Source: Flavobacteriaceae bacterium | GTDB lineage: Bacteria > Bacteroidota > Bacteroidia > Flavobacteriales > Flavobacteriaceae | Assembly: GCA_018608735.1 (NCBI GenBank) | Contig: JABAYZ010000237.1 | Location: 6,439 to 16,077 of the forward strand | Direction: 5' to 3' | Length of the DNA: 9,639 nucleotides | In this document: piece by piece, positions 1-8,488 of the stretch | Layout of the letters: the number at the start of each line of letters is the position of its first letter | How positions within the stretch are numbered: position 1 is the first letter of the stretch | The notes under the pieces: model-generated | Databases searched by the model: none | Told to the model about the DNA's origin: nothing | What the model saw: only the letters and a program-made list of their open reading frames with translations | Translations under genes and position numbers: made by a program

Positions 1-55
1 CAATGTGATTTTCCCCAATAGCATCAAAGTTTTTAGTATTATTTTTCAGTCCCAT
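1..55 (-). CDS. folE: N-terminal fragment, probable GTP cyclohydrolase I
   Basis: The minus strand opens with ATG at 55 and reads MGLKNNTKNFDAIGENHI before leaving the window, so only 18 codons are visible. The segment with I-G-E-N-H-I resembles the start of flavobacterial GTP cyclohydrolase I, which commonly begins with a short variable stretch followed by (E/D)xIGxNHI and then a TPLR-type motif that would lie outside this window. That enzyme converts GTP to 7,8-dihydroneopterin triphosphate in the cytoplasm, the first step of folate/pterin synthesis. None of its zinc or catalytic residues can be seen. The leader just upstream is A/T-rich without a Shine-Dalgarno, as usual for Bacteroidota, and a TAnnTTTG motif lies 41 bases upstream. 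The gene is divergent from the plus-strand operon. That it is a real CDS start is fairly likely; the FolE name rests on recalled similarity of a few residues only. Confidence 0.5.
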   Translation of the reverse strand, partial: MGLKNNTKNFDAIGENHI

Positions 56-294
56 TCTAATTATTTGAAATAAAGTTTTCAATGTTTTATGATTACAAAG
101 ATACTTAAAATCAATCTTTGATACTTTTTATTTTTAATTAATAATTTCTTTTTTTTATGAAGAATAGTGAAAAAATCATTAAATTTATTGTTTATGTATT
201 TATATAAATAATTAAACAATATTTTAAAAACTTCATCCATGTTAAAAATAACAATTAACTCTTTTGAATGCTCTGCGCTTATAAAGCACTTAGG
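56..294. other. AT-rich divergent intergenic region
   Basis: This 239-base stretch separates the minus-strand gene at the left edge from the plus-strand operon. It is extremely AT-rich with long A and T runs, for example around 120-160 and 160-240. A minus-strand open frame of 75 codons covers most of it, but the composition is almost entirely Lys/Asn/Ile/Leu/Phe as expected from random AT-rich sequence, so I do not call it a gene. Both divergent promoters should lie here. Only the minus-strand TATCTTTG at 96-103 matches the Bacteroidota consensus well, and I find no convincing TTG/TAnnTTTG pair for the plus strand. Confidence 0.6.
96..103 (-). promoter_or_regulatory. Candidate Bacteroidota -7 promoter element
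   Basis: The minus strand reads TATCTTTG here, an exact match to the Bacteroidota sigma-ABfr -7 consensus TAnnTTTG, 41 bases upstream of the ATG at 55. I do not see a well-placed TTG (-33) element at about 17-23 bases upstream; the nearest TTG is only 8 bases away. The sequence is very AT-rich, so a chance match is possible. Confidence 0.35.
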
Positions 295-786
295 ATGAAA
301 AAACATTTTTTATATATCTTATGCCTAGGGATCTTAAGTTTACAAGGCAATTCTCAAAACACAAAACCAAACTATTTACCTCTTGATGTTATCTCCTATG
401 ACTCAACAGTCAAAGCGCCTTTGACTACCCGTGAAATGCAGCAGCTTGTTGAAGTCTATGGCGATGATCTCAATACAGAAATTTTGAGCCGTCCTAATCG
501 CGTTCTTTCGATGAAGAATTTGCTAAGGAATAGAATTATAATTCAAAAACAATCCATTTCCCAAAGCAAAAAAAAATATACTCTAGTCTCAGAAGTTCCA
601 CTTTTTAATGCCTTTGTCTCAACTCTTGAGCGAGATCTGGTTTTTGATCCACAAAACTTTAATCCTTTAAAATATACTTTTTCTTTTTATGGAAGAGGGT
701 CTCATACCTATCAAGTTGACGGGACAGATTACATCATTGTTGTTAAATCTCAACATCAGAACACAATAAATCAAACGAGTAGATAA
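295..786 (+). CDS. Small exported protein of unknown function, operon partner of the T9SS protein
   Basis: I do not recognise a named family. From the ATG at 295 the 163-residue product begins MKKHFLYILCLGILSLQG, a clear signal peptide with probable cleavage near residues 20-22 (NSQ-N). An upstream in-frame ATG at 268 would add nine residues before the signal and is less likely. C10 does not sit in a lipobox, so a lipoprotein is unlikely. The mature part has a charged middle (TTREMQQLVEVYGDDLN at 44-60), a basic stretch at about 78-94, and a C-terminal section rich in aromatic and beta-forming residues: FDPQNFNPLKYTFSFYG at 117-132, then YQVDGTDYIIVVKSQHQ at 139-155. The last section looks like a compact beta-rich domain. 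The stop is 3 bases before the start of the 2051-residue secreted protein, so the two are almost certainly co-transcribed and probably coupled in translation. A role as periplasmic or surface companion of the large protein is inference from context. Confidence 0.85.
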   Translation: MKKHFLYILCLGILSLQGNSQNTKPNYLPLDVISYDSTVKAPLTTREMQQLVEVYGDDLNTEILSRPNRVLSMKNLLRNRIIIQKQSISQSKKKYTLVSEVPLFNAFVSTLERDLVFDPQNFNPLKYTFSFYGRGSHTYQVDGTDYIIVVKSQHQNTINQTSR

Positions 787-789
787 GCG

Positions 790-3700
790 ATGAAAAAATT
801 AATTTTATTTTTCGGAATATTATGCTCATATGGTTTATCGGCACAAGTATATGTTATTGATAATGGCACTGTAACGACAACATGTAGTGGAATTTTTGTA
901 GACACAGGGGGGAATACCGCGCCGTATTCATCAAATGAATCTTTTACCTACACAATTTGTCCAGAAAACCCAGGTCAATTGGTGCAGCTGGAATTCACAG
1001 ATTTTGATACACTTGCAGGCGCAGATATAATGACTATTTTTAATGCGGATAATGCTACAGACCCTACAACGACTTTAGGAGAATATTCCGGGAATACTTT
1101 TGCAGAAAGCCCAGGGTTTATATCCGCAACATCAGAGAATCCCTCTGGATGTTTAACTATTGTATTTACCTCTAGTCCAGCAGCAGCTGACAACGGCTGG
1201 GTTGCTAATGTTACATGTTTTGTGCCTTGTCAAACTATTCTTTCTCAAATTGACTCCGCAGTTCCAACGCCCAATGCAGACGGATATATTCGAGTATGTC
1301 CCAACGATGAAATCACACTTACTGGAAGTGGTCAGTTTAGTACTAGCGATGTTGGTGCTACTTATCAATGGGATCTTGGTGACGGGACAACACAAAATGG
1401 CAAAACAGCTACATTTTCGTATACCACTCCAGGCGTCTATCTTGTAAATCTAAACATTTCGGATACCAATGCATCTAATGATCCGTCAGGGTGTAAAAAT
1501 ACAAATTTATTAAACCAAGTTATACAAGTAGCATTCCCCACTGATTTTACTGGAACTGCAGCTGAATCGACAGTACTGTGTTATGGAGAATCAATGACTA
1601 TTACAGGAATTGCTACCCCAGTTCCAGTTTTAAATCAATGTACGCCGCCAGAAAGTCAAGAAACTTTTTTGCCAGACGGAAATGGAACTAGTTATGAAAC
1701 ATCAATCGTTGTGGATTGTTTTAACTCCGATCAAACCTTAGATTCTATTGATCAGTTGGTTAATATTTGTTTAGAGATGGAACATTCATACTTAGCAGAT
1801 TTAGATATAAGTATCGTCTCCCCCACAGGGCAAACCGTTAAGCTTCACAACAGTGGAACAGGGGGATCTGCAAATTTAGGAGTACCTTGGGCTACTGATG
1901 AAGCTGATTCTCAAAGTGATGTTTTGACTCCAGGAGAAGGGTATCAATATTGTTTTTTAGTTGACAACACACTTCCCACCTTAGCTGGTGGAGTGGAGAA
2001 TGGCGGAGTTTTTATTGTTGGAGATGGAACTGACACGTATATAGATAGTTTTGTGCCAGCAGGATCCTATTCCTCAGCAAATCCACTCAGTGGACTTTTG
2101 GGGTCTTCGCTTAATGGAAGTTGGACAATTAAAATTAAAGACAACGCAACTAAGGATAATGGCTATATTTTTTCTTGGGGCCTAAATTTTGACACTTCCA
2201 TTCAGCCAGCGGCCTTATCTTTTACGCCAACCATCACTTCAGAAGTTTGGGATGCAGATAGTACCATCACTAATGTTACAGGAAATGTAATTACTATACA
2301 GCCCACAACAGCTGGAACGTACTGTTATACCTATCGTACTACGGACGATTTTGGTTGTAACTATTTTAAGGATGTGTGTATCGATCTTACACCAGAAATA
2401 ATATATGTAGAACCAAATGATTTATTTGAATGTTCTGCAGGAGCGCCCACGAGCAATTTTGATCTTACTCAAAACGATGCCGTTATGTTTGCAACCACTG
2501 CTGATCCTACCAATTTTGTACTGACTTATCATACCACTCAAGCCGATGCTGATGCGGATATTAATCCAATTTCAACCGCTGATGCAGCAGCGTTTTCTGG
2601 GACTGATGGTCAAGTTATCTATTGTAGATTCGAATATCTCACATCCAATTGTTATGACACAAATTCATTTACGCTTAATTTATCCATAACACCCACAATT
2701 AATCCCGCAAATGATTTGATCGCTTGTGATGAGGGTGTTGTTGATGGCATTGAATCATTTGCATTAATCGATCAAACGCCCATTATTTTGGGGGCACAGC
2801 TCGCTGCAGATTACAGGGTTACTTACCACACCTCATTTGTCGATGCCGATGCAGGAACAAATGAATTGCCGGACAACTATAATAATAGTACCTCACCAGA
2901 GCCTATTTTTGTACGTATTCAAGGCATAAGTGCCTCAATATGTTCTTTTGTCAGTGCCACACCAGTATTTAATCTAATAGTGAATGCCAATCCGTTACCC
3001 TCAACATTAACAGCTATGATTATTTGTGATGACGATCTGGACGGGATGATGTCATTTGATTTGGACTCTCAGATCCCCTTTATTTTAGGAACTCAATTCC
3101 CAGCAGATTTTACAGTCACCTTTCATTTATCACAAAGTGATGCCGATGCAAATTTAAATGCCTTAGCAAGTCCATTTGTAAACACCACGCCAGACCTACA
3201 AAAAATTTATTCGCGAGTAAAAGAAAATAGCGTAGCCGGTTGTTATTTAACCGACGATATTGATCTTATTGTTTATCCTTTGCCTACGATAGTTGTCATG
3301 TCTACATTAGAAATATGTGACGATAATGCAGATGGGTTTGGAGCATTTGATTTGACCTCAATGGATACTGAAGCTAGAAATGGTCAGGCGGATATCGAGG
3401 TTAGTTATCACGAAACTCTATTTGATGCAGAAAATAATCAAAACCCTTTAACGTCTCCATACACAAACACAACTGAAGATTTTCAGCAAATTTTCATACG
3501 TTTATTTAATACACTAACAACTTGTAGTAGCGTCATGCCGTTAGAACTTGTTGTAAATCCATTACCAATTCCAAATGTACCAGCATTACAAACCGTGTGT
3601 GATGATGATTTTGATGGTTTGGCGTCGTTTGACTTGACAGGAGTAGATGTGGATATTATTGGCACTCAAACAGGTATGGTAGTGAGCTACCACACTAGTC

Positions 3701-6700
3701 AGCTGGATGCGGAAAATGGTCAAAATGAAGTAACTAGTCCATTTGCAAATACAGTAGCAAATGTGCAAACCCTTCACGTTAGATTAGAAGTTTTGGCCAC
3801 AGCTTGTTATGCTACAATACCTTTAGAATTAGTTGTGAACCCCTTGCCCGTAGTTCCGGTCATAACAGATTTTGTATTATGTGATGATCCTAATTCCGGA
3901 AATTTACAGGCGTTTTTTGATTTAGACGACAAAGATTTAGAAATTATAAATGGTCAAAACTCGACCACTAATTACTACGCGACTCAAAATGATGCGGACA
4001 ATGGTGTGAATCAGCTGACCAGTCCTTTTGAGAATACTTCAAATCCACAAACACTTTATGTAGCTTTAACAGATTTGACTACAAACTGTCGCACTACAGG
4101 ACGTTTTACACTTGTGGTGAATCCATTGCCTCAATTGGTTACTCCGGGAGTATTAGAAGCTTGTGATGATGTCATTGCTGATGGGTTAACTTCAATAGAT
4201 TTATCGCTTAAGGATGATGAAATTCGAGGAGGTAATGTGAGTTATTCTGTTCGTTATTATTTAAATCAATTGGACGCCGATGCGGATGTTAATCCGTTGG
4301 TAATCCCTTATACAAATATCAGCAACCCCCAGACAATCATTGCCCGTGGCGAAAATATTAATTCTGGGTGCTACACAACTGTACCCTTAGAACTAACCGT
4401 CTCACAAGCGCCAATAGTAAACACGCCTACGCCATTGACCATCTGTGATGTCGATAGTGATGGTTTTGGAAGTTTTAATTTAACAGATAGAGATTTAGAA
4501 ATTACAGGAGGTAATGCTGGCTTTATAGTGAGTTATCATGAAACACTTTTAGAAGCCGAGAACGAAACCAATGCCTTGTCTAGTCCATATGATAATATTG
4601 TGATCAATACACAATCGATTTTTGCTCGTATAGAAAACCCAGCAGTATCAACTCTTTGTGCGTCCATTGAAGAATTGGTGTTAATTGTACATCCAACGCC
4701 TCAACTTGTAGTCCCATCCTCTTTAGAAGCTTGTGATGATGATACCGATGAATTTATTCAGTTTGATTTAACTAGTAAGGCTCCAGAGTTTTTAGCGGGA
4801 ATACCAGTGGCCGATGTCACCATTAGCTACTATGAAACACTACTAGATGCAGAAAATAACACGAACCCAATAGGAGTTCCAACAAATTATACAAACCTTA
4901 CAAACCCTCAAGATATTTGGATTCTAGTCGTAAATAACGCAACAGGATGTGAGAAAATTACAAGTTTAGAATTGATTGTAAATCCACTCCCACTAGTGAC
5001 TTTGCCCACCACATTAACGCTATGTGATGATAACACCCCAGGAGATGAACAAGAACAGTTTACTTTAGAAGATCGCAATACTCAAATTCTAAACGGACAA
5101 CTAGGATTGGATGTAAGTTATTATTTGACCTTGATAGATGCAGAAGCAAACTTGAATCCACTAGTCAGTCCATATACAAATATCACTAATCCACAAACCG
5201 TTTTTGTTCGTGTCCAAAATACAATTACAACTTGTCATAATTTTACGACCTTAACACTAGAGGTGTTGCCAATTCCAATTCCTAGAGCGCCTAATAACTT
5301 AAAAACTTGTGATGATACGTTAAGTGGAGATGGCCAAGAAATTTTTGATTTAACAATAAATGAGTTATTTATTCTTAATGGGGAGTTGGGCGTTACACCA
5401 AGTTATCATGAAACACTTTTAGATGCTGAGAATGGCATCAATCCTATTCTAGATCCAGCCAATTACACGAACACTGACACGCCTGTACAAACGATATATG
5501 TTCGTGTGAATAACGATATTAAAGGGTGTTTTGCGATTATAAATTTTGATGTGATTGTTTATCCTTTACCAACAGCCACAGCTGCTCAGGATTTATTGAT
5601 TTGTGAGGTAGGTACTGATAATTTACACCCATTTGATTTAGAGGCACAAAGCGCATCGATACTAGGAATTCAGGATGCAGCGACCCATTTAGTCACCTAT
5701 CATGAAACACTAGCAGATGCCGCAACAGGAATTAATCCTCTGGTAAGTCCTTATGTGAATACAACTAATCCGCAGACCATTTATGTAAATGTAACCAACA
5801 CAAGTATTGGGTGTCAAAATTCATCCGTACAGTTTAACTTAGAAGTTCTTGAAGCAGCCGTAGCAACGTCTCCTAATCCTTTTGCTTTGTGTGATGACAA
5901 TATAGAAACCGATGGTGATCCCACAAATGATTCCGTCTTCTTTGATTTATTGTCGCAGAATGTTGATATACTAAATGGTCAAAACCCTGGAAATTATTTA
6001 GTACGGTATTTTGCCAGTCAATCAGATGCAGATCTAGAGATAAATGAGTTGCCAGACGTATTCGAAAACACAGTTAATCCACAAATAATTATAGCACGTG
6101 TAGATAATGATACACAAGTGACAAATCCGTCTGGAAGTTTGGTGGATAGTTCCGTGTGCTATGAAACTGCGCCCGTAACGTTGATTGTAAATCCTTTACC
6201 AATTGTAGATACAGACGATAATTATATTTTATGTGTAGACACAAATGGTACTGAGGTACTAGGACCTTTGGAAATTGAAACAGGGCTATCTGATTTGGAT
6301 TACACCTTTATTTGGAAAAATGCTACTGGAACAACTGTAGAAACAGCATCGCGCTTTTCACCAACACAAGGTGGGGTCTATACTTTAGAAGTTTTTGATG
6401 CCACCCAGCCTACCAAATGTGCTGCGCCTATCAAAATATTTACAGTAGTAGAAAGTTCACCCCCAGAAGTTACGGCAGTAGTAACCACAGAAGCTTTTGC
6501 AAAAACACATGTTATAGTAGCGACTGCGACAGGTTTAGGAGTTTATGAATACAGTTTGGATCAGGGTCCATGGCAAGATACAGGAGTGTTTTCAAATGTA
6601 AACCCAGGAGAGCATGTCGTAAATGTGAGAGATTTAAAGGGCTGTGGAATTGGGCAGGCGATCGTTTTTGTGATAGATTTTCCAAAATATTTCACGCCAA

Positions 6701-6945
6701 ATGGAGACGGGTATCATGACACTTGGAATATCATTGGCGTATCCGATCAATCGAATGCTATAATTCAAATATTTGATCGATATGGAAAATTCTTAAAAGA
6801 AATTCGTCCTTCAGGTTATGGTTGGAATGGGACTTATAATGGGGCTTTACTTCCATCGAGTGATTATTGGTTCATATTAAAATATAATGATCTCGTAACA
6901 GAAGAACCTAAGCTATTGAAGGCGCATTTTTCACTGAAAAGATAA
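790..6945 (+). CDS. Giant modular T9SS type B sorting domain-containing surface protein
   Basis: A 2051-residue exported protein. Residues 1-19 are a signal peptide (MKKLILFFGILCSYGLSAQ). Modules in order: a CUB-like beta-domain at about 27-142 (TTCSGIFVDTGG, then cysteines and FTDFDTLAGAD); a PKD domain at about 162-250 (YQWDLGDGT, then FSYTTPGVYLVNL); a proprotein-convertase P-domain at about 290-468 (ADLDISIVSPTGQTVKL, ending LNGSWTIKIKD and SWGLNF); a linker; thirteen repeats of 94-100 residues at about 545-1810; an Ig-like segment from C1815; a SprB-like segment at about 1890-1957 (YEYSLDQGPWQDTGVFSNV, then VRDLKGCG); and a C-terminal CHU_C/gliding-motility-associated domain at 1964-2051 (FPKYFTPNGDGYHDTW, ending HFSLKR). 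By family knowledge that last domain routes proteins through the type IX secretion system (type B signal), to the cell surface or medium. No protease catalytic domain accompanies the P-domain. An adhesive or matrix role is the best guess; no enzyme activity is visible. The upstream small exported protein is its operon partner. Confidence 0.95.
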   Translation: MKKLILFFGILCSYGLSAQVYVIDNGTVTTTCSGIFVDTGGNTAPYSSNESFTYTICPENPGQLVQLEFTDFDTLAGADIMTIFNADNATDPTTTLGEYSGNTFAESPGFISATSENPSGCLTIVFTSSPAAADNGWVANVTCFVPCQTILSQIDSAVPTPNADGYIRVCPNDEITLTGSGQFSTSDVGATYQWDLGDGTTQNGKTATFSYTTPGVYLVNLNISDTNASNDPSGCKNTNLLNQVIQVAFPTDFTGTAAESTVLCYGESMTITGIATPVPVLNQCTPPESQETFLPDGNGTSYETSIVVDCFNSDQTLDSIDQLVNICLEMEHSYLADLDISIVSPTGQTVKLHNSGTGGSANLGVPWATDEADSQSDVLTPGEGYQYCFLVDNTLPTLAGGVENGGVFIVGDGTDTYIDSFVPAGSYSSANPLSGLLGSSLNGSWTIKIKDNATKDNGYIFSWGLNFDTSIQPAALSFTPTITSEVWDADSTITNVTGNVITIQPTTAGTYCYTYRTTDDFGCNYFKDVCIDLTPEIIYVEPNDLFECSAGAPTSNFDLTQNDAVMFATTADPTNFVLTYHTTQADADADINPISTADAAAFSGTDGQVIYCRFEYLTSNCYDTNSFTLNLSITPTINPANDLIACDEGVVDGIESFALIDQTPIILGAQLAADYRVTYHTSFVDADAGTNELPDNYNNSTSPEPIFVRIQGISASICSFVSATPVFNLIVNANPLPSTLTAMIICDDDLDGMMSFDLDSQIPFILGTQFPADFTVTFHLSQSDADANLNALASPFVNTTPDLQKIYSRVKENSVAGCYLTDDIDLIVYPLPTIVVMSTLEICDDNADGFGAFDLTSMDTEARNGQADIEVSYHETLFDAENNQNPLTSPYTNTTEDFQQIFIRLFNTLTTCSSVMPLELVVNPLPIPNVPALQTVCDDDFDGLASFDLTGVDVDIIGTQTGMVVSYHTSQLDAENGQNEVTSPFANTVANVQTLHVRLEVLATACYATIPLELVVNPLPVVPVITDFVLCDDPNSGNLQAFFDLDDKDLEIINGQNSTTNYYATQNDADNGVNQLTSPFENTSNPQTLYVALTDLTTNCRTTGRFTLVVNPLPQLVTPGVLEACDDVIADGLTSIDLSLKDDEIRGGNVSYSVRYYLNQLDADADVNPLVIPYTNISNPQTIIARGENINSGCYTTVPLELTVSQAPIVNTPTPLTICDVDSDGFGSFNLTDRDLEITGGNAGFIVSYHETLLEAENETNALSSPYDNIVINTQSIFARIENPAVSTLCASIEELVLIVHPTPQLVVPSSLEACDDDTDEFIQFDLTSKAPEFLAGIPVADVTISYYETLLDAENNTNPIGVPTNYTNLTNPQDIWILVVNNATGCEKITSLELIVNPLPLVTLPTTLTLCDDNTPGDEQEQFTLEDRNTQILNGQLGLDVSYYLTLIDAEANLNPLVSPYTNITNPQTVFVRVQNTITTCHNFTTLTLEVLPIPIPRAPNNLKTCDDTLSGDGQEIFDLTINELFILNGELGVTPSYHETLLDAENGINPILDPANYTNTDTPVQTIYVRVNNDIKGCFAIINFDVIVYPLPTATAAQDLLICEVGTDNLHPFDLEAQSASILGIQDAATHLVTYHETLADAATGINPLVSPYVNTTNPQTIYVNVTNTSIGCQNSSVQFNLEVLEAAVATSPNPFALCDDNIETDGDPTNDSVFFDLLSQNVDILNGQNPGNYLVRYFASQSDADLEINELPDVFENTVNPQIIIARVDNDTQVTNPSGSLVDSSVCYETAPVTLIVNPLPIVDTDDNYILCVDTNGTEVLGPLEIETGLSDLDYTFIWKNATGTTVETASRFSPTQGGVYTLEVFDATQPTKCAAPIKIFTVVESSPPEVTAVVTTEAFAKTHVIVATATGLGVYEYSLDQGPWQDTGVFSNVNPGEHVVNVRDLKGCGIGQAIVFVIDFPKYFTPNGDGYHDTWNIIGVSDQSNAIIQIFDRYGKFLKEIRPSGYGWNGTYNGALLPSSDYWFILKYNDLVTEEPKLLKAHFSLKR
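2422..6220 (+). repeat. Thirteen tandem ~96-residue protein repeats inside the giant surface protein
   Basis: The repeats are marked by a first cysteine in a C-D-D context at residues 548, 646, 746, 843, 937, 1031, 1125, 1219, 1315, 1412, 1507, 1605 and 1701. The consensus runs: CDDxxDGxxxFDL, then I-x-x-G-x-x, a beta-strand with VSYHETLxDAE, then NPLxSPYxNTxxPQTIYVRV, a second cysteine, and a closing LxLxVNPLP linker. The acidic CDDDFDGLASFDL-type segment resembles DxDxDG calcium loops. The two cysteines per unit could form a disulfide in an Ig-like beta-sandwich. The first unit is the most divergent (CSAG). DNA identity between units is mostly low, although short exact matches remain, such as 23 bases shared at 4531-4553 and 5401-5423. 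I do not recall a named Pfam family for it. Boundaries are approximate. Confidence 0.85.
6679..6942 (+). other. T9SS type B C-terminal sorting domain (CHU_C type) within the giant protein
   Basis: Residues 1964-2051 carry the hallmark FPKYFTPNGDGYHDTWNI start, a central IFDRYGKFLKEI strand, a GWNGTYNGALLPSSDYWF loop and the basic HFSLKR terminus. These correspond to the gliding-motility-associated C-terminal domain family (CHU_C, TIGR04131 type). By established knowledge such domains act as the secretion signal for the type IX system, and often need a PorP/SprF-like partner for export; none is seen in this window. Confidence 0.93.
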
Positions 6946-6955
6946 TTTGTAAGAT

Positions 6956-6996
6956 AAACAAGAAAGCCCATAACAACGTTACGGGCTTTCTTGTTT
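6956..6996. terminator. Bidirectional intrinsic terminator between convergent genes
   Basis: A perfect 14-bp inverted repeat pairs AAACAAGAAAGCCC (6956-6969) with GGGCTTTCTTGTTT (6983-6996). After an A-C mismatch, an inner 4-bp stem (TAAC 6971-6974 with GTTA 6978-6981) closes on a 3-base loop. The arms are A-rich on one side and T-rich on the other, so either strand gives a GC core followed by a U-rich tail. The hairpin begins 10 bases after the stop of the giant protein and ends 13 bases before the stop of the convergent barrel gene, the expected place for a shared terminator. Confidence 0.9.
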
Positions 6997-7009
6997 AATA
7001 GAGAATTTT

Positions 7010-8488
7010 TTATAAACTCATACTTAATGAAAGTGAAATATTTGAAAATGTATTATCAATTCTTGCAGCATTTAAATTGCCAGCATTAAATAATCTATAA
7101 TCAGTTTCACGTTTAGAATTTTCATAAGCCAAATCTAATTTAGCATTTCCAAAACTATATCCAAGCCCAAGAGAAAACCCTCTAAGATCTCCATAAACTG
7201 AAGTATCCTCATAAGGACTTTGTTCCATTTTATAGCCTGCACGGTAACTAAACGCCTTATGTCTTAGTTCCCCACCAATTCGAAAGGTATTAGCCGCTTT
7301 CAGAGTATTGCTAATAAAACTATTTTGTTGCGAAAATTCACCACTAATGTTTGATCTAAATTTAGTAGTACTATAATCCTTCCTAGAATAATCTATGCTG
7401 ATAAGTCCAGTTTTTCCAAGGACAAAAGCAGCACTACCCGTTAGTTTTGCAGGCGTTCGCAAGTTATAATCTGGAAATATAGTTATAACCCTAGGATCAA
7501 CTTCAGTGTTAAGGTTTGCGCCGTCATCAACAGTAAAGAGATATTGGGTCGTTTCTTCCCTTAATCGCATCCAAGTAGGACTGTCATAGCTAAGGCCTAG
7601 TCTTATGTAGTCATTGACTTTTACAATACTTCCAAGTTGTAAAGAAAACCCTTCCCCTGTTGTAGAAAGGGTGTTGTCAAAATTCACTTGATTTATTGTA
7701 GACCCCAAATTGGTATTATCTTCATAGAAGTAGGTACTTCGTTCAAAATTTATATAATGAGAATTTAAGTTTATTCCAAAATAGATATTTTTGTTATATT
7801 GAAACCCAAGGTTAGCAGAAAACTTACCATTGTACCCTGTAGAAACATAGCTGTATTCTTGATAAAAATCTCCATCAGCAATGTTAGAGGTGTAAGTCGT
7901 ATTTTCATTAGTGTCTTCATCAGCTTTAAAAATAAGCCCATAATAGCCTAAAAAAGCTTGTTGGTGATTAAAACCATAAAATTCGCCAAGCAGTCCTTTG
8001 ATTTCTACAAGCTCTAAGCCATTCGCATAATCGGTAAAATAACTCCCAATAGAGTTTTGCGTCGTTCCTGCTGCAAAAAATTGACTATTATAATTGTCAA
8101 GCTGTTCAAAGAAAACACTAACCACAAATCTATTCCATAAGGATGCAGTATTTTTATTATTAAAAACAAAAGCAGCTCCGATTTGGTTCAGATCAAATGC
8201 GTTGTTTTTTGAATTTTGTGTAGAAGACCCATAAAGAACATCATTAGAAGTATTACGGTTTGAAATTGTCAATGTGCCATGACTTAGATTAAAAATGGCA
8301 GATCCTGCGGGGTTAATGCTGATGGCCGAGATATCGCCTCCTAGCGCTCCAAAAGCCCCGCTCATAGATTTAAATCGAGCCGTTCCTTGTGTTTCACCGG
8401 TTGAGTATCTTACAGCATCCGTTATATCTTGCCCATAGGCGCTTATGATGGAGCTGACCCCCATTAGAGTTAAAATTAATCGTTTCAT
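7010..8488 (-). CDS. OmpP1/FadL/TodX-family outer-membrane barrel protein
   Basis: The 492-residue product starts at the ATG at 8488 with signal peptide MKRLILTLMGVSSIISAYGQ (probable cleavage after the AYG at residues 17-19). Residues 35-64 hold the family hallmark GTARFKSMSGAFGALGGD followed by SAISINPAG, which matches the N-terminal plug region of FadL-like proteins in Bacteroidota. The remainder is alternating amphipathic beta-strands with aromatic girdles, for example YFGINLNSHYINFERSTYFY, LISIDYSRKDY and GLGYSFGNAKLDLAYENS, ending in SLSLSMSL. Family members are outer-membrane channels for hydrophobic compounds such as long-chain fatty acids or aromatics, and Bacteroidota copies are often labelled hemin receptor without proof. 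The actual substrate cannot be read here. The length is normal for the family. The gene lies 186 bases downstream of the low-complexity envelope protein on the same strand, and its leader and start codon lie within a duplicated 63-bp sequence. Confidence 0.93.
   Translation of the reverse strand: MKRLILTLMGVSSIISAYGQDITDAVRYSTGETQGTARFKSMSGAFGALGGDISAISINPAGSAIFNLSHGTLTISNRNTSNDVLYGSSTQNSKNNAFDLNQIGAAFVFNNKNTASLWNRFVVSVFFEQLDNYNSQFFAAGTTQNSIGSYFTDYANGLELVEIKGLLGEFYGFNHQQAFLGYYGLIFKADEDTNENTTYTSNIADGDFYQEYSYVSTGYNGKFSANLGFQYNKNIYFGINLNSHYINFERSTYFYEDNTNLGSTINQVNFDNTLSTTGEGFSLQLGSIVKVNDYIRLGLSYDSPTWMRLREETTQYLFTVDDGANLNTEVDPRVITIFPDYNLRTPAKLTGSAAFVLGKTGLISIDYSRKDYSTTKFRSNISGEFSQQNSFISNTLKAANTFRIGGELRHKAFSYRAGYKMEQSPYEDTSVYGDLRGFSLGLGYSFGNAKLDLAYENSKRETDYRLFNAGNLNAARIDNTFSNISLSLSMSL

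Noticed and set aside
261..294. Alternative ATG at 268 for the small exported protein
   Set aside because: It would place nine residues (MLCAYKALR) before a standard Met-Lys-Lys signal peptide. The ATG at 295 gives a normal signal peptide.
79..306. A 75-codon minus-strand open frame in the left intergenic region
   Set aside because: Its residues are nearly all Lys, Asn, Ile, Leu and Phe, as expected for random AT-rich DNA. It has no domain or signal, and it overlaps the signal-peptide codons of the well-supported gene starting at 295.
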